From CAHJXG01 sp964235485 (GTDB taxonomy: Bacteria; Pseudomonadota; Alphaproteobacteria; Acetobacterales; Acetobacteraceae), in contig CAXSAZ010000014.1 in NCBI GenBank assembly GCA_964235485.1, positions 35,687 to 99,686 on the forward strand: a DNA stretch of 64,000 nt. The letters run 5' to 3'. Both the position numbers and the translations under genes were made by a program. Position 1 is the first letter of the stretch. The number at the start of each line of letters is the position of its first letter. Under the pieces are notes generated by a model. It searched no databases. It was not told the origin of the DNA and was given only the letters and a program-made list of their open reading frames with translations. Shown one piece after another: positions 34,908-45,572 of the stretch.

Positions 34908-36308
34908 TCATCCCGAAAGCCCGGCAAGGCGCAGCGCAACCCCGGCCAGCGCGCAGCCCGCCAGGGTCGGGATCACCCCGGCCCTCCACCGCAGCAGCGC
35001 CAGCGCCGCGGCCAGGGACAGCGCCGCCGCCCAGGGGTCGAGGCTGCCGAGCACCGGCCAGTCGAACGTTAGCCCGAACCCGCGCACCGGCACCTGCGCC
35101 CGGAACAGGCTGTGCAGCGCGAACCAGACGGCGAGGTTGAGGATCACCCCCACCACTGCCGCGGTGATGGCGGCCAGCGCCGCGTTCAACGCCCGGTTCC
35201 CGCGCAGCGCCTCGATGAACGGCGCGCCCAGGAAGATCCACAGGAAGCACGGCACGAACGTGACCCAGGTGGCCAGCGCCGCGCCCAGCGTGCCGGCGGC
35301 CCAGGGCGTCAGCGCCCCGGGATCGCGGTGGGCCGCCATGAAGCCCACGAACTCCAGCACCATGATGAGCGGGCCGGGCGTGGTTTCCGCCATGCCCAGC
35401 CCGTCCAGCATCTCGCCGGGGCGCAGCCAGCCATAGCCCTCGACCGCCTGCTGCGCGACGTAGGCCAGCACGGCGTAAGCGCCGCCGAAGGTGACAACGG
35501 CCATCTGGCTGAAGAACACGGCGATGCGGCCGAACGTGCTGTCGGCGCCGCAGACGAGCAGCACGCCGGCGACCGGCACGAGCCAAAGCGTCAGCCAGAC
35601 CGCGCCGACGCGCAGCGCGCCCCTGGCGGTGGGACGGGCGTGGTCCGGCAGCGCGTCGCCATAGGCCGCGTCCAGCAACGCGGGCGGAGACTCGGCCGCA
35701 TCGCCCGGGCTGCCGGGCCGGTCCCCGGCGGCGAAGCCTGGCCAGCCCAGGCGGGCGCCGATGAACCCGGCCAGCCCGGCCGCCGCCACCACGGCCGGAA
35801 ACGGGACCGCGAACAGGAACAGCGCCACGAAGGCCAGGACTGCCATCGCCGCGGCGGCGCGGCTGCGCAGCGCCCTACGTCCCAGCCGCAGCACGGCCTG
35901 CAGCACGACCGCCAGCACGGCGGCTTTCAGCCCGTAGAACACCGCCGCCACCGCGCCCACGCCGCCATACGCGGCATAGACCAGGCTCAGCGCCAGGATC
36001 GACACGAAGCCCGGCAGCACGAACAGCGTGCCGGCCATGACACCGCCGGGCGTGCGGTGCATCAGCCAGCCGATGTAGGTCGCAAGCTGCTGCGCTTCCG
36101 GCCCCGGCAGCAAGGTGCAGTAGCCCAGGGCGTGCAGGAACCGCGCCTCGCCGATCCAGCGTTTTTCCTCGACGATGATCCGGTGCATGACCGCGATCTG
36201 CCCGGCCGGGCCGCCGAAGCTGAGCGCCGAAACGCGCAGCCACACCCGGAACGCTTCGCCGAAGCTGACGCCGTGCGGCGGCGCTGGCCGGGGACGCCCC
36301 GCGTTCAG
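34908..36308 (-). CDS. chrA: Chromate transporter, fused two-domain form (apparent CTG start)
   Basis: 466 residues. Two homologous CHR domains. The first has VSALSFGGPAGQIAVMHR, LLPGPEAQQLATYIGW and LFVLPGF; the second has FFSQMAVVTFGGAYAVLAYV and AETTPGPLIMVLEFVGF. About 10-12 hydrophobic helices. Exports chromate in other bacteria; also found in non-resistant strains. No ATG, GTG or TTG lies in frame near the expected N-terminus. The CTG at 36308 overlaps the moaA stop as CTGA, like the other couplings here, and gives a family-like 15-residue lead. Confidence 0.8.
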   Translation of the reverse strand: MNAGRPRPAPPHGVSFGEAFRVWLRVSALSFGGPAGQIAVMHRIIVEEKRWIGEARFLHALGYCTLLPGPEAQQLATYIGWLMHRTPGGVMAGTLFVLPGFVSILALSLVYAAYGGVGAVAAVFYGLKAAVLAVVLQAVLRLGRRALRSRAAAAMAVLAFVALFLFAVPFPAVVAAAGLAGFIGARLGWPGFAAGDRPGSPGDAAESPPALLDAAYGDALPDHARPTARGALRVGAVWLTLWLVPVAGVLLVCGADSTFGRIAVFFSQMAVVTFGGAYAVLAYVAQQAVEGYGWLRPGEMLDGLGMAETTPGPLIMVLEFVGFMAAHRDPGALTPWAAGTLGAALATWVTFVPCFLWIFLGAPFIEALRGNRALNAALAAITAAVVGVILNLAVWFALHSLFRAQVPVRGFGLTFDWPVLGSLDPWAAALSLAAALALLRWRAGVIPTLAGCALAGVALRLAGLSG

Positions 36309-37336
36309 CCTCCGGTCAGGCTCATGTGCCGCGCCACCGCGGGCGCCGGACGGCGGCGGTCGATGACGAAGTCGTGCCCCTTCGGCTTGCGGGTGATCGC
36401 GAGGCGGATGGCCGCGTCCAGCTCCGCATCCGTCGCCCCGTCGCGCAGCACCCGGCGCAGGTCGGCGTCGTCGTCCTGGCCCAGGCACATGTATAGCGTC
36501 CCCGTGCAGGTCAGCCGCACGCGGTTGCAGGACTCGCAGAAGTTGTGCGTCATCGGCGTGATGAAGCCGACCCGGGCGCCGGTTTCCGCCACGTCGTAGT
36601 ACCGGGCGGGTCCGCCGGTCTGGTAGTCGGTGCCGTGCAACGTCCAACGCTGCCGCAACCGGGCGCGGACCAGGGACAGCGGCAAGTACTGATCCGTGCG
36701 GTCGCCACCGATATCGCCCATCGGCATGGTCTCGATCAGGCACAGGTCATGGCCCTGCGCGCCGCACCAGGCGAGCATGGCGTCGATCTCGTCCTCGTTC
36801 ACGCCTTTCAGCGCGACGGCGTTGATCTTCACGTGCAGCCCCGCCGCCTTGGCGGCGGCGATGCCGTCCAGCACCTTCTCGATCTTGCCCCAACGGGTGA
36901 TGGCGGCGAAGCGCGCCGGGTCCAGCGTGTCGAGGCTCACGTTCACCCGGCGGACGCCGGCGGCGTAAAGCGCATCGGCGTGCTTGGCAAGCTGGGTCCC
37001 ATTGGTCGTGAGCGTCAGTTCGCGGAGGCCGCCCTCGCCCAAACGCTGCCCCAGCCGCCCGAACAGCAGCTGCACGTCCCGGCGCACCAGCGGCTCGCCC
37101 CCGGTGATGCGGATCTTGTCCGTGCCGAGCCGGATGAACGCGGCGCACAACCGTTCCAGCTCCTCCAGGGACAGCACGTCGGACTTGGGCAGGAAGGTCA
37201 TGTCCTCCGCCATGCAGTATACGCAGCGGAGGTCGCACCGGTCGGTGACGGACACACGCAGGTAGGTGATGGCGCGGCCGAACGGGTCAATCATGCTTAC
37301 CAAGTCGGGCCGGGCGGCCAAAGGTTCAACCACCAT
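36305..37336 (-). CDS. moaA: GTP 3',8-cyclase (molybdenum cofactor synthesis)
   Basis: 343 residues. Radical SAM enzyme, first step in molybdopterin synthesis. N-terminal [4Fe-4S] cluster in TDRCDLRCVYC (CX3CX2C); second cluster in FCESCNRVRLTCTGTLYMCL. The C-terminal tail (VARHMSLTGG) ends with the GG dipeptide typical of MoaA. ATG at 37336 lies right after GGAGG; MIDPFGRAITYLRVSVTDRC at 37294 could be the true start. It is coupled to the DUF3553 gene upstream (6-base gap) and to chrA downstream. Confidence 0.95.
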   Translation of the reverse strand: MVVEPLAARPDLVSMIDPFGRAITYLRVSVTDRCDLRCVYCMAEDMTFLPKSDVLSLEELERLCAAFIRLGTDKIRITGGEPLVRRDVQLLFGRLGQRLGEGGLRELTLTTNGTQLAKHADALYAAGVRRVNVSLDTLDPARFAAITRWGKIEKVLDGIAAAKAAGLHVKINAVALKGVNEDEIDAMLAWCGAQGHDLCLIETMPMGDIGGDRTDQYLPLSLVRARLRQRWTLHGTDYQTGGPARYYDVAETGARVGFITPMTHNFCESCNRVRLTCTGTLYMCLGQDDDADLRRVLRDGATDAELDAAIRLAITRKPKGHDFVIDRRRPAPAVARHMSLTGG

Positions 37337-37342
37337 CCTCCT

Positions 37343-37543
37343 TCAATCCTCGTCCTCGTCCAGAACGTCGAGCGCGACCACGGCGGCGTTCACCAGCACC
37401 TTGCCCACATGCTCGAAGTTCACCGTGATGCGCTCGCCGACCGCCGACTGCACCTGGCCCACCCCCCAGTCCGGACGCCCGGGATGCAGCACGCGCTGGC
37501 CCGGCTCGATGAGGGAGCCGAGCGGGCGGTGCCCCCCGCTCAC
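37343..37543 (-). CDS. DUF3553 small protein
   Basis: 66 residues starting with GTG, overlapping the upstream gene stop as GTGA. The sequence IEPGQRVLHPGRPDWGVGQV, then ITVNFEHVGKVLVNAAVVAL, is the DUF3553 pattern, a compact beta-rich fold also found within UvrD-type helicase tails. It ends in an acidic run (LDVLDEDED). Function unknown, though the link to helicase C-termini suggests a nucleic-acid or polymerase contact. Next gene downstream is moaA. Confidence 0.83.
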   Translation of the reverse strand: MSGGHRPLGSLIEPGQRVLHPGRPDWGVGQVQSAVGERITVNFEHVGKVLVNAAVVALDVLDEDED

Positions 37544-38658
37544 GCCAGCCCCCCGCGCGCCGCGACCGGCCACAGGCACTCCACCCGGCCGCCGCGCACG
37601 CCGACATACCAGTCGTAGCGGTCCACCGTCGGGTCGCAATGGCCCGGCACCAGGCGCAGCTTCTCGCCCAGCCGCGGCCCGCTCGTCTCCGCTCCCCATT
37701 GCAGCGTGCCGTGCTCGTCGGACGCGCCGACATAGCGCACGTCCTCTTCCCGTCGCCACACCAGCGGCAGGCCGCTGTCCACCGCCACCGCCTTGTGCCC
37801 GGCGTCCAGCACCGCGAGGCCCGGGCGCGCCGCGCTCATCACGCCCGACAGCACGAACAACGCCTGCTGGAACCCCTCGGACACGCCGTCCCGGTTGCGG
37901 CGGTAGTCCGCGTCCATGAAGCAGTAGCTGCCGGCCTGGACCTCGTTATATACGCCGCTCGCCGCTTCCAACTCGAACGTGCCGGTGCCGGCGCCGCCGA
38001 CGACCGGGCAATGGAGGCCGCGTTGGCGCAACTGCTCCACGGTGCGGCGCGTGTCTTCCACCGCGCGGCCCACCGCCTCGCCCCGCCCTTCGGCGGTGCG
38101 GATGTGCTGCGCGGCGCCGTGATAGGCTTGCAAGCCGCCGAACAGGAGATGCGGCGACCCGGCGATCTGCTCTGCCAGCGCCACCGCGTCCGGGCCGGGC
38201 GCTGTGCCGGCGCGGGCCATGCCCACGTCGATCTCCACCAGCACCGCGATGCGGTGGCCCGCCGCTGCCGCTGCTGCCTCGATGCGGGACACGTTGGCCG
38301 GGTCGTCGGCGCAGACCGCCACCCGGGCGATGCGGGACAGCGCGAGGAGGCGCGCGAGCTTGGCGTCGCCCACGACCTCGTTGGTCACCAGGATGTCCGG
38401 CACGCCGCCCCAGGCCAGGGCTTCTGCCTCCGCGACCTTCTGCACGCACTGGCCCACGGCGCCGCGGGCGATCTGCAGGTGGGCGACCACGGGCGACTTG
38501 TGGGTCTTGGCATGGGCGCGGAGCCGGGCGCCGGTGGGGCGCAGCAGGGCGGCCATGCGGTCCAGGTTATGCTCAAAAGCGTCGAGGTCGATCAGCAGCG
38601 CCGGGGTGTCGATTTCGTGCTCGCTCATGCCGGGCTGGGCGGGGGGCGGTTGCAGCAT
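37540..38658 (-). CDS. DSD1-type PLP enzyme (D-threonine aldolase / D-serine dehydratase-like)
   Basis: 372 residues. N-terminal alanine-racemase-like barrel: IDTPALLIDLDAFEHNLDRM and the PLP-Lys region LRAHAKTHKSP (K51 likely). C-terminal domain has PGHCDPTVDRYDWYV, the metal-binding HXCX-type site. These enzymes cleave D-threonine or dehydrate D-serine with PLP and a divalent metal; which applies is not clear. ATG at 38658 gives a short Pro-rich lead; ATG at 38628 (MSEHEIDTP) is an equally good start. Confidence 0.86.
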   Translation of the reverse strand: MLQPPPAQPGMSEHEIDTPALLIDLDAFEHNLDRMAALLRPTGARLRAHAKTHKSPVVAHLQIARGAVGQCVQKVAEAEALAWGGVPDILVTNEVVGDAKLARLLALSRIARVAVCADDPANVSRIEAAAAAAGHRIAVLVEIDVGMARAGTAPGPDAVALAEQIAGSPHLLFGGLQAYHGAAQHIRTAEGRGEAVGRAVEDTRRTVEQLRQRGLHCPVVGGAGTGTFELEAASGVYNEVQAGSYCFMDADYRRNRDGVSEGFQQALFVLSGVMSAARPGLAVLDAGHKAVAVDSGLPLVWRREEDVRYVGASDEHGTLQWGAETSGPRLGEKLRLVPGHCDPTVDRYDWYVGVRGGRVECLWPVAARGGLA

Positions 38659-38771
38659 GGGGAGAGCCTTCCGGTTACGCCAGATACGCTAAAGCCTGCT
38701 GGCGCTTGATCCAACCTGGGCTGGACGCAAGGCAGAGCTGGCCTGGAGTCGCCCGACCTGGTTGCGATAGC

Positions 38772-39752
38772 TCAGGTCGTCTCTGCCCTGACATACTCGT
38801 TCGCCCATTGCGCTGAAACGGCGCGTGCTTCCGGACATTCATCCAGAAGACGGCCGTGATGCCTGGCAAGCGTCTCGACATAGCCAACAAACGTTTGGAT
38901 CGCCCGCATCGGCTCATTGATGTCTGGGGTGTAGCGTAGTGCTCCACCACGGTATGAAACCGGGTCATGGATCAAGTTCTGGGTGGAGTTGACCACAGCG
39001 AAATCAGAATGGTTTATCAGGCGATCCGGTTGGTCCCGAAGCATCTCGAACGGGACGCGATAGTGTCCTGATGTTCCTGCGCCGGTGCAGCGGGAGCCGG
39101 CCGCAAGGGCTCTTGCCCACCCACGTGCATACTTTGCAATCGCTTGCGGTTTCGACCGCTCCGGAAAATGGGCGAGGTGCAATGAATGCTCGTCATGCCA
39201 TGGGCAGGCCCTTCCCCCATCAACGTAAGCTCCGTGATTGCCGTTCCCTATGCGAACATCTCTGTTAAGCAGACTGGCGCGCAAGATCACCTTCGGAACG
39301 TTGCTGACGGCACGCCTAAACCTTATGCGGTTCGTGACGAGGCGTTCAAACGCCTCGTCGGTGTTCGTGGCCACGTAGTTCGCCATGAAGACGCGCACAC
39401 AAGGGATATCGGATTTGACTTGGTCCAAAATGGAAGGAAAATCTGCGCCGGTCTGCTTGATGTCGATGAACTCATCTGCATCCAGGAAAGAAACCCAATC
39501 AGCGCCGTGTTTAACAACAGCAGATCTAAACATAAACTCATTGGATTTTTCTTCGTTGTGAAATGGAACGCTTGTTTTAAGAAGCGTGATGTTGAACCCC
39601 TCGGCCTTAAGTTGAAGCAGAATGTCGGGTGTTCCGTCCAGGCTACCATTGTCGAGAAGAATGTGATGATCAACGTGCGCAGCCGTATGCCTAACAAACG
39701 TTTCAACAACATCTGCTTCGTTTAGCACCCGAGTAACAGCGACTGTACGCAT
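38772..39752 (-). CDS. Glycosyltransferase family 2-like protein (AT-rich)
   Basis: 326 residues. Starts MRTVAVTRVLNEADVVETFV, with HILLDNGSLDGTPDILLQL, and the DXD-like DADEF in WVSFLDADEFIDI. This is the GT2 subgroup often called glyco_tranf_2_4. NGNHGAYVDGGRACPWHDEH and YSLHLAHFPERSKPQ follow. Base composition drops sharply here: 39541-39600 has only 24 G/C of 60, unlike the neighbouring genes. The ATG overlaps the stop of a short upstream frame as TGATG. Likely horizontally acquired, surface-polysaccharide related. Confidence 0.83.
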   Translation of the reverse strand: MRTVAVTRVLNEADVVETFVRHTAAHVDHHILLDNGSLDGTPDILLQLKAEGFNITLLKTSVPFHNEEKSNEFMFRSAVVKHGADWVSFLDADEFIDIKQTGADFPSILDQVKSDIPCVRVFMANYVATNTDEAFERLVTNRIRFRRAVSNVPKVILRASLLNRDVRIGNGNHGAYVDGGRACPWHDEHSLHLAHFPERSKPQAIAKYARGWARALAAGSRCTGAGTSGHYRVPFEMLRDQPDRLINHSDFAVVNSTQNLIHDPVSYRGGALRYTPDINEPMRAIQTFVGYVETLARHHGRLLDECPEARAVSAQWANEYVRAETT

Positions 39753-40140
39753 CAAAGTAGCCCTTTCAAGAAACAACCAGCACTGGCAGCGTTGCCGCTT
39801 CGGAGCGTCAGGACGCCGCGGTGAGGCGCCCAACCTCGTCTTGCACGAGTCGCTTCCGGGTTTTCAGCATACCAATGGAAGTCGTTTTGAAAACCAACCA
39901 AGGCAGGTCCGGCCGTTGCGATGACCACGGCCCCGTTTCGGTCAAATACAAGCCCCTCGTCCAACGAAGGCGTCTAGCGCGCGGCGCAGCACCACATCGG
40001 CGCAGCGCAAGCACGCCTGTTCCAAGCGAACGACATCGCCGCCGGCACCGGTGCCCGGTGCACACCGAGGGCGGGCGCGTGAAAGGCCGGAGACAGTACG
40101 CGCAGCGCCATGTCAGCCATGGCAGTCCCCATCGGCGCTG
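39752..40140 (-). pseudogene. Remnant of a disrupted gene upstream of the AT-rich glycosyltransferase
   Basis: No intact gene fits this 390-base stretch. On the minus strand a 70-codon frame (39752-39964) preceded by an in-frame TAG reads LDEGLVFDRNGAVVIATAGP and NDFHWYAENPEA, and its TGA overlaps the glycosyltransferase ATG (TGATG), as expected of a real coupled gene. Another frame just upstream (about 39975-40055) reads RLEQACLRCADVVLRRALDA. Together they look like pieces of one coding sequence broken by a frameshift and truncated. The family is not recognised; a glycosyltransferase-associated protein is a guess. Confidence 0.4.
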
Positions 40141-40147
40141 CCCGCTC

Positions 40148-41557
40148 CTAATGCCCCGCGTTCTCCCCCGAGAAGTCCGGCGCCGACAGGCCCGACGCTT
40201 CCAACTGCTCCACCAGCGCCGCCTTGAGCCGTTCCAGCCCGGCCTCGTCCCGCGCCTCCGCCCGCGCCACCAGCACCGCCTGAGTGTTGGACGGACGCAA
40301 CAGCCACCAGCCATCCGGCGTCAGCACCCGCACGCCGTCGATGTCGTTCAGGTCGGCGCGGGCGGCGCGCAGCCGGGCGGCCACCTCCTGCACCACGGCG
40401 AACTTGCGGGTGTCGTCGCAGTCGAAGCGCAGCTCCGGCGTGTTGACCACCTGCGGCAGCGCCTTGCGCACCGCTTCCAACGTGGTGTCCATGCGCGCCA
40501 CGATGCCGAGCAGGCGCACCGCGACATACAGCGCGTCGTCGAATCCGTACCAGCGGTCGGCGTAGAAGATGTGGCCCGACATCTCCCCGGCAAAGGGCGC
40601 CCCGGTTTCCGCCATCTTCGCCTTGATCAGGCTGTGCCCGGTCTTGAACATCAGCGGCTGGCCGCCGGCGCGGGCGATCTCGTCATACAAGACCTGGCTC
40701 GCCTTCACGTCGGCGATGATGGTGGCGCCGGGGTGGGTGCGCAAAACGTCGCGGGACAGCACGACCATGAGTTGGTCGCCGACCAGCATCCCGCCGCCGC
40801 CGTCCACCACGCCCACCCGGTCCGCGTCGCCGTCGAAGCCGATGCCGAGGTCCGCTCCCTGCTCCCGCACCGCCGCGATCAACTGCTCCTGGTTGCGGGC
40901 GATGGTCGGGTCCGGGTGGTGCGCGGGGAAGCGGCCGTCGATCTCCGCGTTGAGCACGGTGTGCTCGCCCGGCAGCACCTCCAGCAGCCGGGTCAGCACC
41001 TCGCCCGCCGCGCCGTTCGCGTTGTCCCACACGACGCGGAGCTTGCGGTCGCCGCCGTCCCAATCCTGCACCAGCCGCTTCACGTAGTCGTCCACCACGT
41101 CCACGGCGCGGTCGTGGCCCTCCGCCTTTTCCACCACGTCGCCCGCCGCCGCCATCTGGCCGAGCTTCTGGATGTCCGCGCCGAAGAAGGCGCGCTTGCC
41201 CAGCATCATCTTGAAGCCGTTGTAGTCCGGCGGGTTGTGGCTGCCCGTCACCATCACCGCGCCGTCCGTGTTCAGCGTGGTCGCCGCGAAGTAAAGCAGG
41301 GGCGTCGGCCCGCGGCCCACCCGCAGCACCTCCATGCCGCTCGCCTTCAAGCCGTCCACGAGCGACGCGGCAAGTTCGGGCGAGGACAGCCGGCCGTCGT
41401 AGCCGACCGCCACCCGCGTGCCGCCGGCCCGCGCCACCACGCTCCCGAAGCAGCGGCCGATGGCGAAGGCATCCGCCGGGTGGAGCGTCCGGCCGACCAC
41501 GCCGCGGATGTCGTACTCGCGCAGGCTGGTCGGGTCGAAACTATGCTGGAATGCCAT
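40148..41557 (-). CDS. Phosphomannomutase / phosphoglucomutase
   Basis: 469 residues. Alpha-D-phosphohexomutase. The phosphoserine loop is VMVTGSHNPPDYNGFK (S106), the metal loop is GIGFDGDADRVGVVD, the sugar-binding loop is FAGEMSGHIFYADR and the phosphate loop is LRPSNTQAVLVARAEA. It interconverts hexose 1- and 6-phosphates to feed GDP-mannose or UDP-glucose. Its ATG overlaps the galU stop (TGATG), so it works with GalU in sugar nucleotide supply. Confidence 0.93.
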   Translation of the reverse strand: MAFQHSFDPTSLREYDIRGVVGRTLHPADAFAIGRCFGSVVARAGGTRVAVGYDGRLSSPELAASLVDGLKASGMEVLRVGRGPTPLLYFAATTLNTDGAVMVTGSHNPPDYNGFKMMLGKRAFFGADIQKLGQMAAAGDVVEKAEGHDRAVDVVDDYVKRLVQDWDGGDRKLRVVWDNANGAAGEVLTRLLEVLPGEHTVLNAEIDGRFPAHHPDPTIARNQEQLIAAVREQGADLGIGFDGDADRVGVVDGGGGMLVGDQLMVVLSRDVLRTHPGATIIADVKASQVLYDEIARAGGQPLMFKTGHSLIKAKMAETGAPFAGEMSGHIFYADRWYGFDDALYVAVRLLGIVARMDTTLEAVRKALPQVVNTPELRFDCDDTRKFAVVQEVAARLRAARADLNDIDGVRVLTPDGWWLLRPSNTQAVLVARAEARDEAGLERLKAALVEQLEASGLSAPDFSGENAGH

Positions 41558-42432
41558 CACGCCACATCCTGGTAATGCTTCATGAACTCGCGCACCTCTG
41601 CGGCCAGCTCGGGCCGCTTCAGCGCGAAAGCGATCTGCGCTTCAAGGAAGCCGATCTTGTCGCCGCAATCAAACCGCCGCCCCTCGTAGCGCAGCCCGTG
41701 GAACGGGGTGTTGCCGATCATCTTCGCCATGGCGTCGGTCAACTGCACCTCGTTGCCGGCACCACGCTCCATCTGCGACAGGTGGCCGATCACCTCTGGC
41801 AGCAGCACGTAGCGGCCGATCACCGAAAGGTTGCTCGGCGCGTCCTTGGGCTTTGGCTTTTCCACGAGGCCGAGCACCTCCACCATGCGCCCGTCGTCCT
41901 GCCCGACACGCAGGATGCCGTACTTGTTGGTCTGGTCCTGCGGCACCTCCGCCACGGCGACCACGTTGCCGCCGGTCTGCGCATAGGCGTCGGCCAACTG
42001 CTTGAGGCAGGCCACGTCGCTGAGCACCAGGTCGTCCGGCAGCAGGATGGCGAAGGGGTCGTCGCCGATGAACGCCCGGGCGCACCAGATGGCGTGGCCC
42101 AAGCCCAGCGGCTCCTGCTGGCGCACCGTGGTGATCGAGCCCGGCTGCACCTTCATCGCGTCCAGCATGGCGAGCATGTCGGTCTTGCCGCGCTCCCGCA
42201 GCGTCGCTTCCAGCTCGTAGGAAACGTCGAAGTGGTCGATCAGCGCGGTCTTGCCGCGTCCGGTGACCAGGCAGAACTGCTCGATCCCCGCCGCTTGCGC
42301 CTCCTCGATGGCATACTGGATCAGCGGCTTGTCCACGATCGGCAGCATTTCCTTGGCCATGGCCTTGGTGGCCGGCAGGAAACGGGTGCCGAGACCGGCA
42401 ACCGGCAGTACGGCCTTGCGCAGCTTTTTCAT
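41557..42432 (-). CDS. galU: UTP-glucose-1-phosphate uridylyltransferase
   Basis: 291 residues. Makes UDP-glucose. The N-terminal nucleotide-binding motif AVLPVAGLGTRFLPATKAMA, KEMLPIVDKPLIQYAIEEA and ADAYAQTGGNVVAVAEVP are diagnostic, as are GNEVQLTDAMAKMI and GRRFDCGDKIGFLEA. The ATG at 42432 gives the family N-terminus MKKLRKAVLP; the longer frame upstream is non-coding AT-richer leader (42433-42582) which probably holds the promoter. Confidence 0.95.
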   Translation of the reverse strand: MKKLRKAVLPVAGLGTRFLPATKAMAKEMLPIVDKPLIQYAIEEAQAAGIEQFCLVTGRGKTALIDHFDVSYELEATLRERGKTDMLAMLDAMKVQPGSITTVRQQEPLGLGHAIWCARAFIGDDPFAILLPDDLVLSDVACLKQLADAYAQTGGNVVAVAEVPQDQTNKYGILRVGQDDGRMVEVLGLVEKPKPKDAPSNLSVIGRYVLLPEVIGHLSQMERGAGNEVQLTDAMAKMIGNTPFHGLRYEGRRFDCGDKIGFLEAQIAFALKRPELAAEVREFMKHYQDVA

Positions 42433-42582
42433 GACGTGATTGCGTTCCGTTATGGTTGTGATTGCGCCGCGACTAGACGATTTTTCCCCCAATTGGAACG
42501 GTGGCACGGCCAATCCGGGGCGGCAAGGCGGGCATATTGTCGAAAATCAACAAATCGGCACCCCCGGAGTCAACGTCCCGGG

Positions 42583-43029
42583 TCAGCGCCCTTTGAGAAG
42601 TACGTCCCGCGCCTGGTTCACCCGCGCCGCCAGCCCGTGCGAGCCGCCGCCATCCGGATGCGCCACCCGCATCAGCCGCACCCAGGCCGCGCGCACCTCC
42701 GCGTCCGACACCGGGTCGGCCAGGCCCAGCACGTCGAGCGCCTCGGCCCGGTCCATCTTGCCCCGCCGGATCTGGCCCGGCGGCTGCCCGCGCGGCTTGC
42801 CCTGCGCTTCCTGCCACCAGCTCCAGGCGAGCGGCCCCAGGAACACCCCCGCCGCAACCGCCGACGCGCCCCGCCCGGTCAGCAGCAGCATGGCGGCCAG
42901 CGCCAGGCCGCCCAGCGCCACCACCCAGGCCAGCAGCGCCTTGAGCGAGGCGACGCTGGCGCGGGAAAAGGCGTTCGCCGCCCACAGCAGCAGCCCGAGC
43001 GCGCCAAGGCCCAGGCCAAGCAGGATCAC
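42583..43029 (-). CDS. Membrane-anchored J-domain protein (GTG start)
   Basis: 148 residues. Two N-terminal hydrophobic helices (about 1-18, ILLGLGLGALGLLLWAANAF, and about 28-47) precede a C-terminal J domain: KMDRAEALDVLGLADPVSDA with the HPD tripeptide in MRVAHPDGGGSHGLAARVNQ. Such DjlA/TIM14-like small membrane J proteins recruit an Hsp70 to the membrane. The GTG at 43029 starts 4 bases after the maeB stop, so it is coupled to malic enzyme. Confidence 0.83.
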   Translation of the reverse strand: MILLGLGLGALGLLLWAANAFSRASVASLKALLAWVVALGGLALAAMLLLTGRGASAVAAGVFLGPLAWSWWQEAQGKPRGQPPGQIRRGKMDRAEALDVLGLADPVSDAEVRAAWVRLMRVAHPDGGGSHGLAARVNQARDVLLKGR

Positions 43030-43033
43030 CGCG

Positions 43034-45361
<2,328 letters not shown>

Positions 45362-45442
45362 CGCTACCTGTTCCTCAGCCGTTTGCTCTTAGGGTGAGCC
45401 GGACGCGGCGGGAAGGCAATGCAGGGATGGGCCAGCCTAGAA

Positions 45443-45525
45443 TGCGGTCGAGAAGACTCGAACTTCCACAGGGTTTCCCCCACAAGCACCTCAAGCTTGC
45501 GCGTCTACCATTTCGCCACGACCGC
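45443..45525 (-). tRNA. tRNA-Leu (anticodon GAG)
   Basis: 83 bases. 7-bp acceptor stem GCGGTCG / CGACCGC, D-arm with AATGGTAGACGC, anticodon stem CAAGC/GCTTG with loop TTGAGGT (anticodon at 45492-45490), a long class II variable arm, and T-arm GGAAG-TTCGAGT-CTTCT. Discriminator base A. The 3' CCA is not encoded (the next bases are TTC), so it must be added after transcription. Lies between maeB and the divergent lipB. Confidence 0.93.
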
Positions 45526-45572
45526 ACCGGGCGGGAAACGGCACGCCGTCCCCGGTGCCGGGCGTATAGCGG

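Noticed and set aside
39752..39964. Intact 70-residue protein with a TTG start
   Set aside because: An in-frame TAG lies just upstream and another coding-like frame lies before it. A truncated or frameshifted remnant explains the stretch better, so it is listed as a pseudogene.
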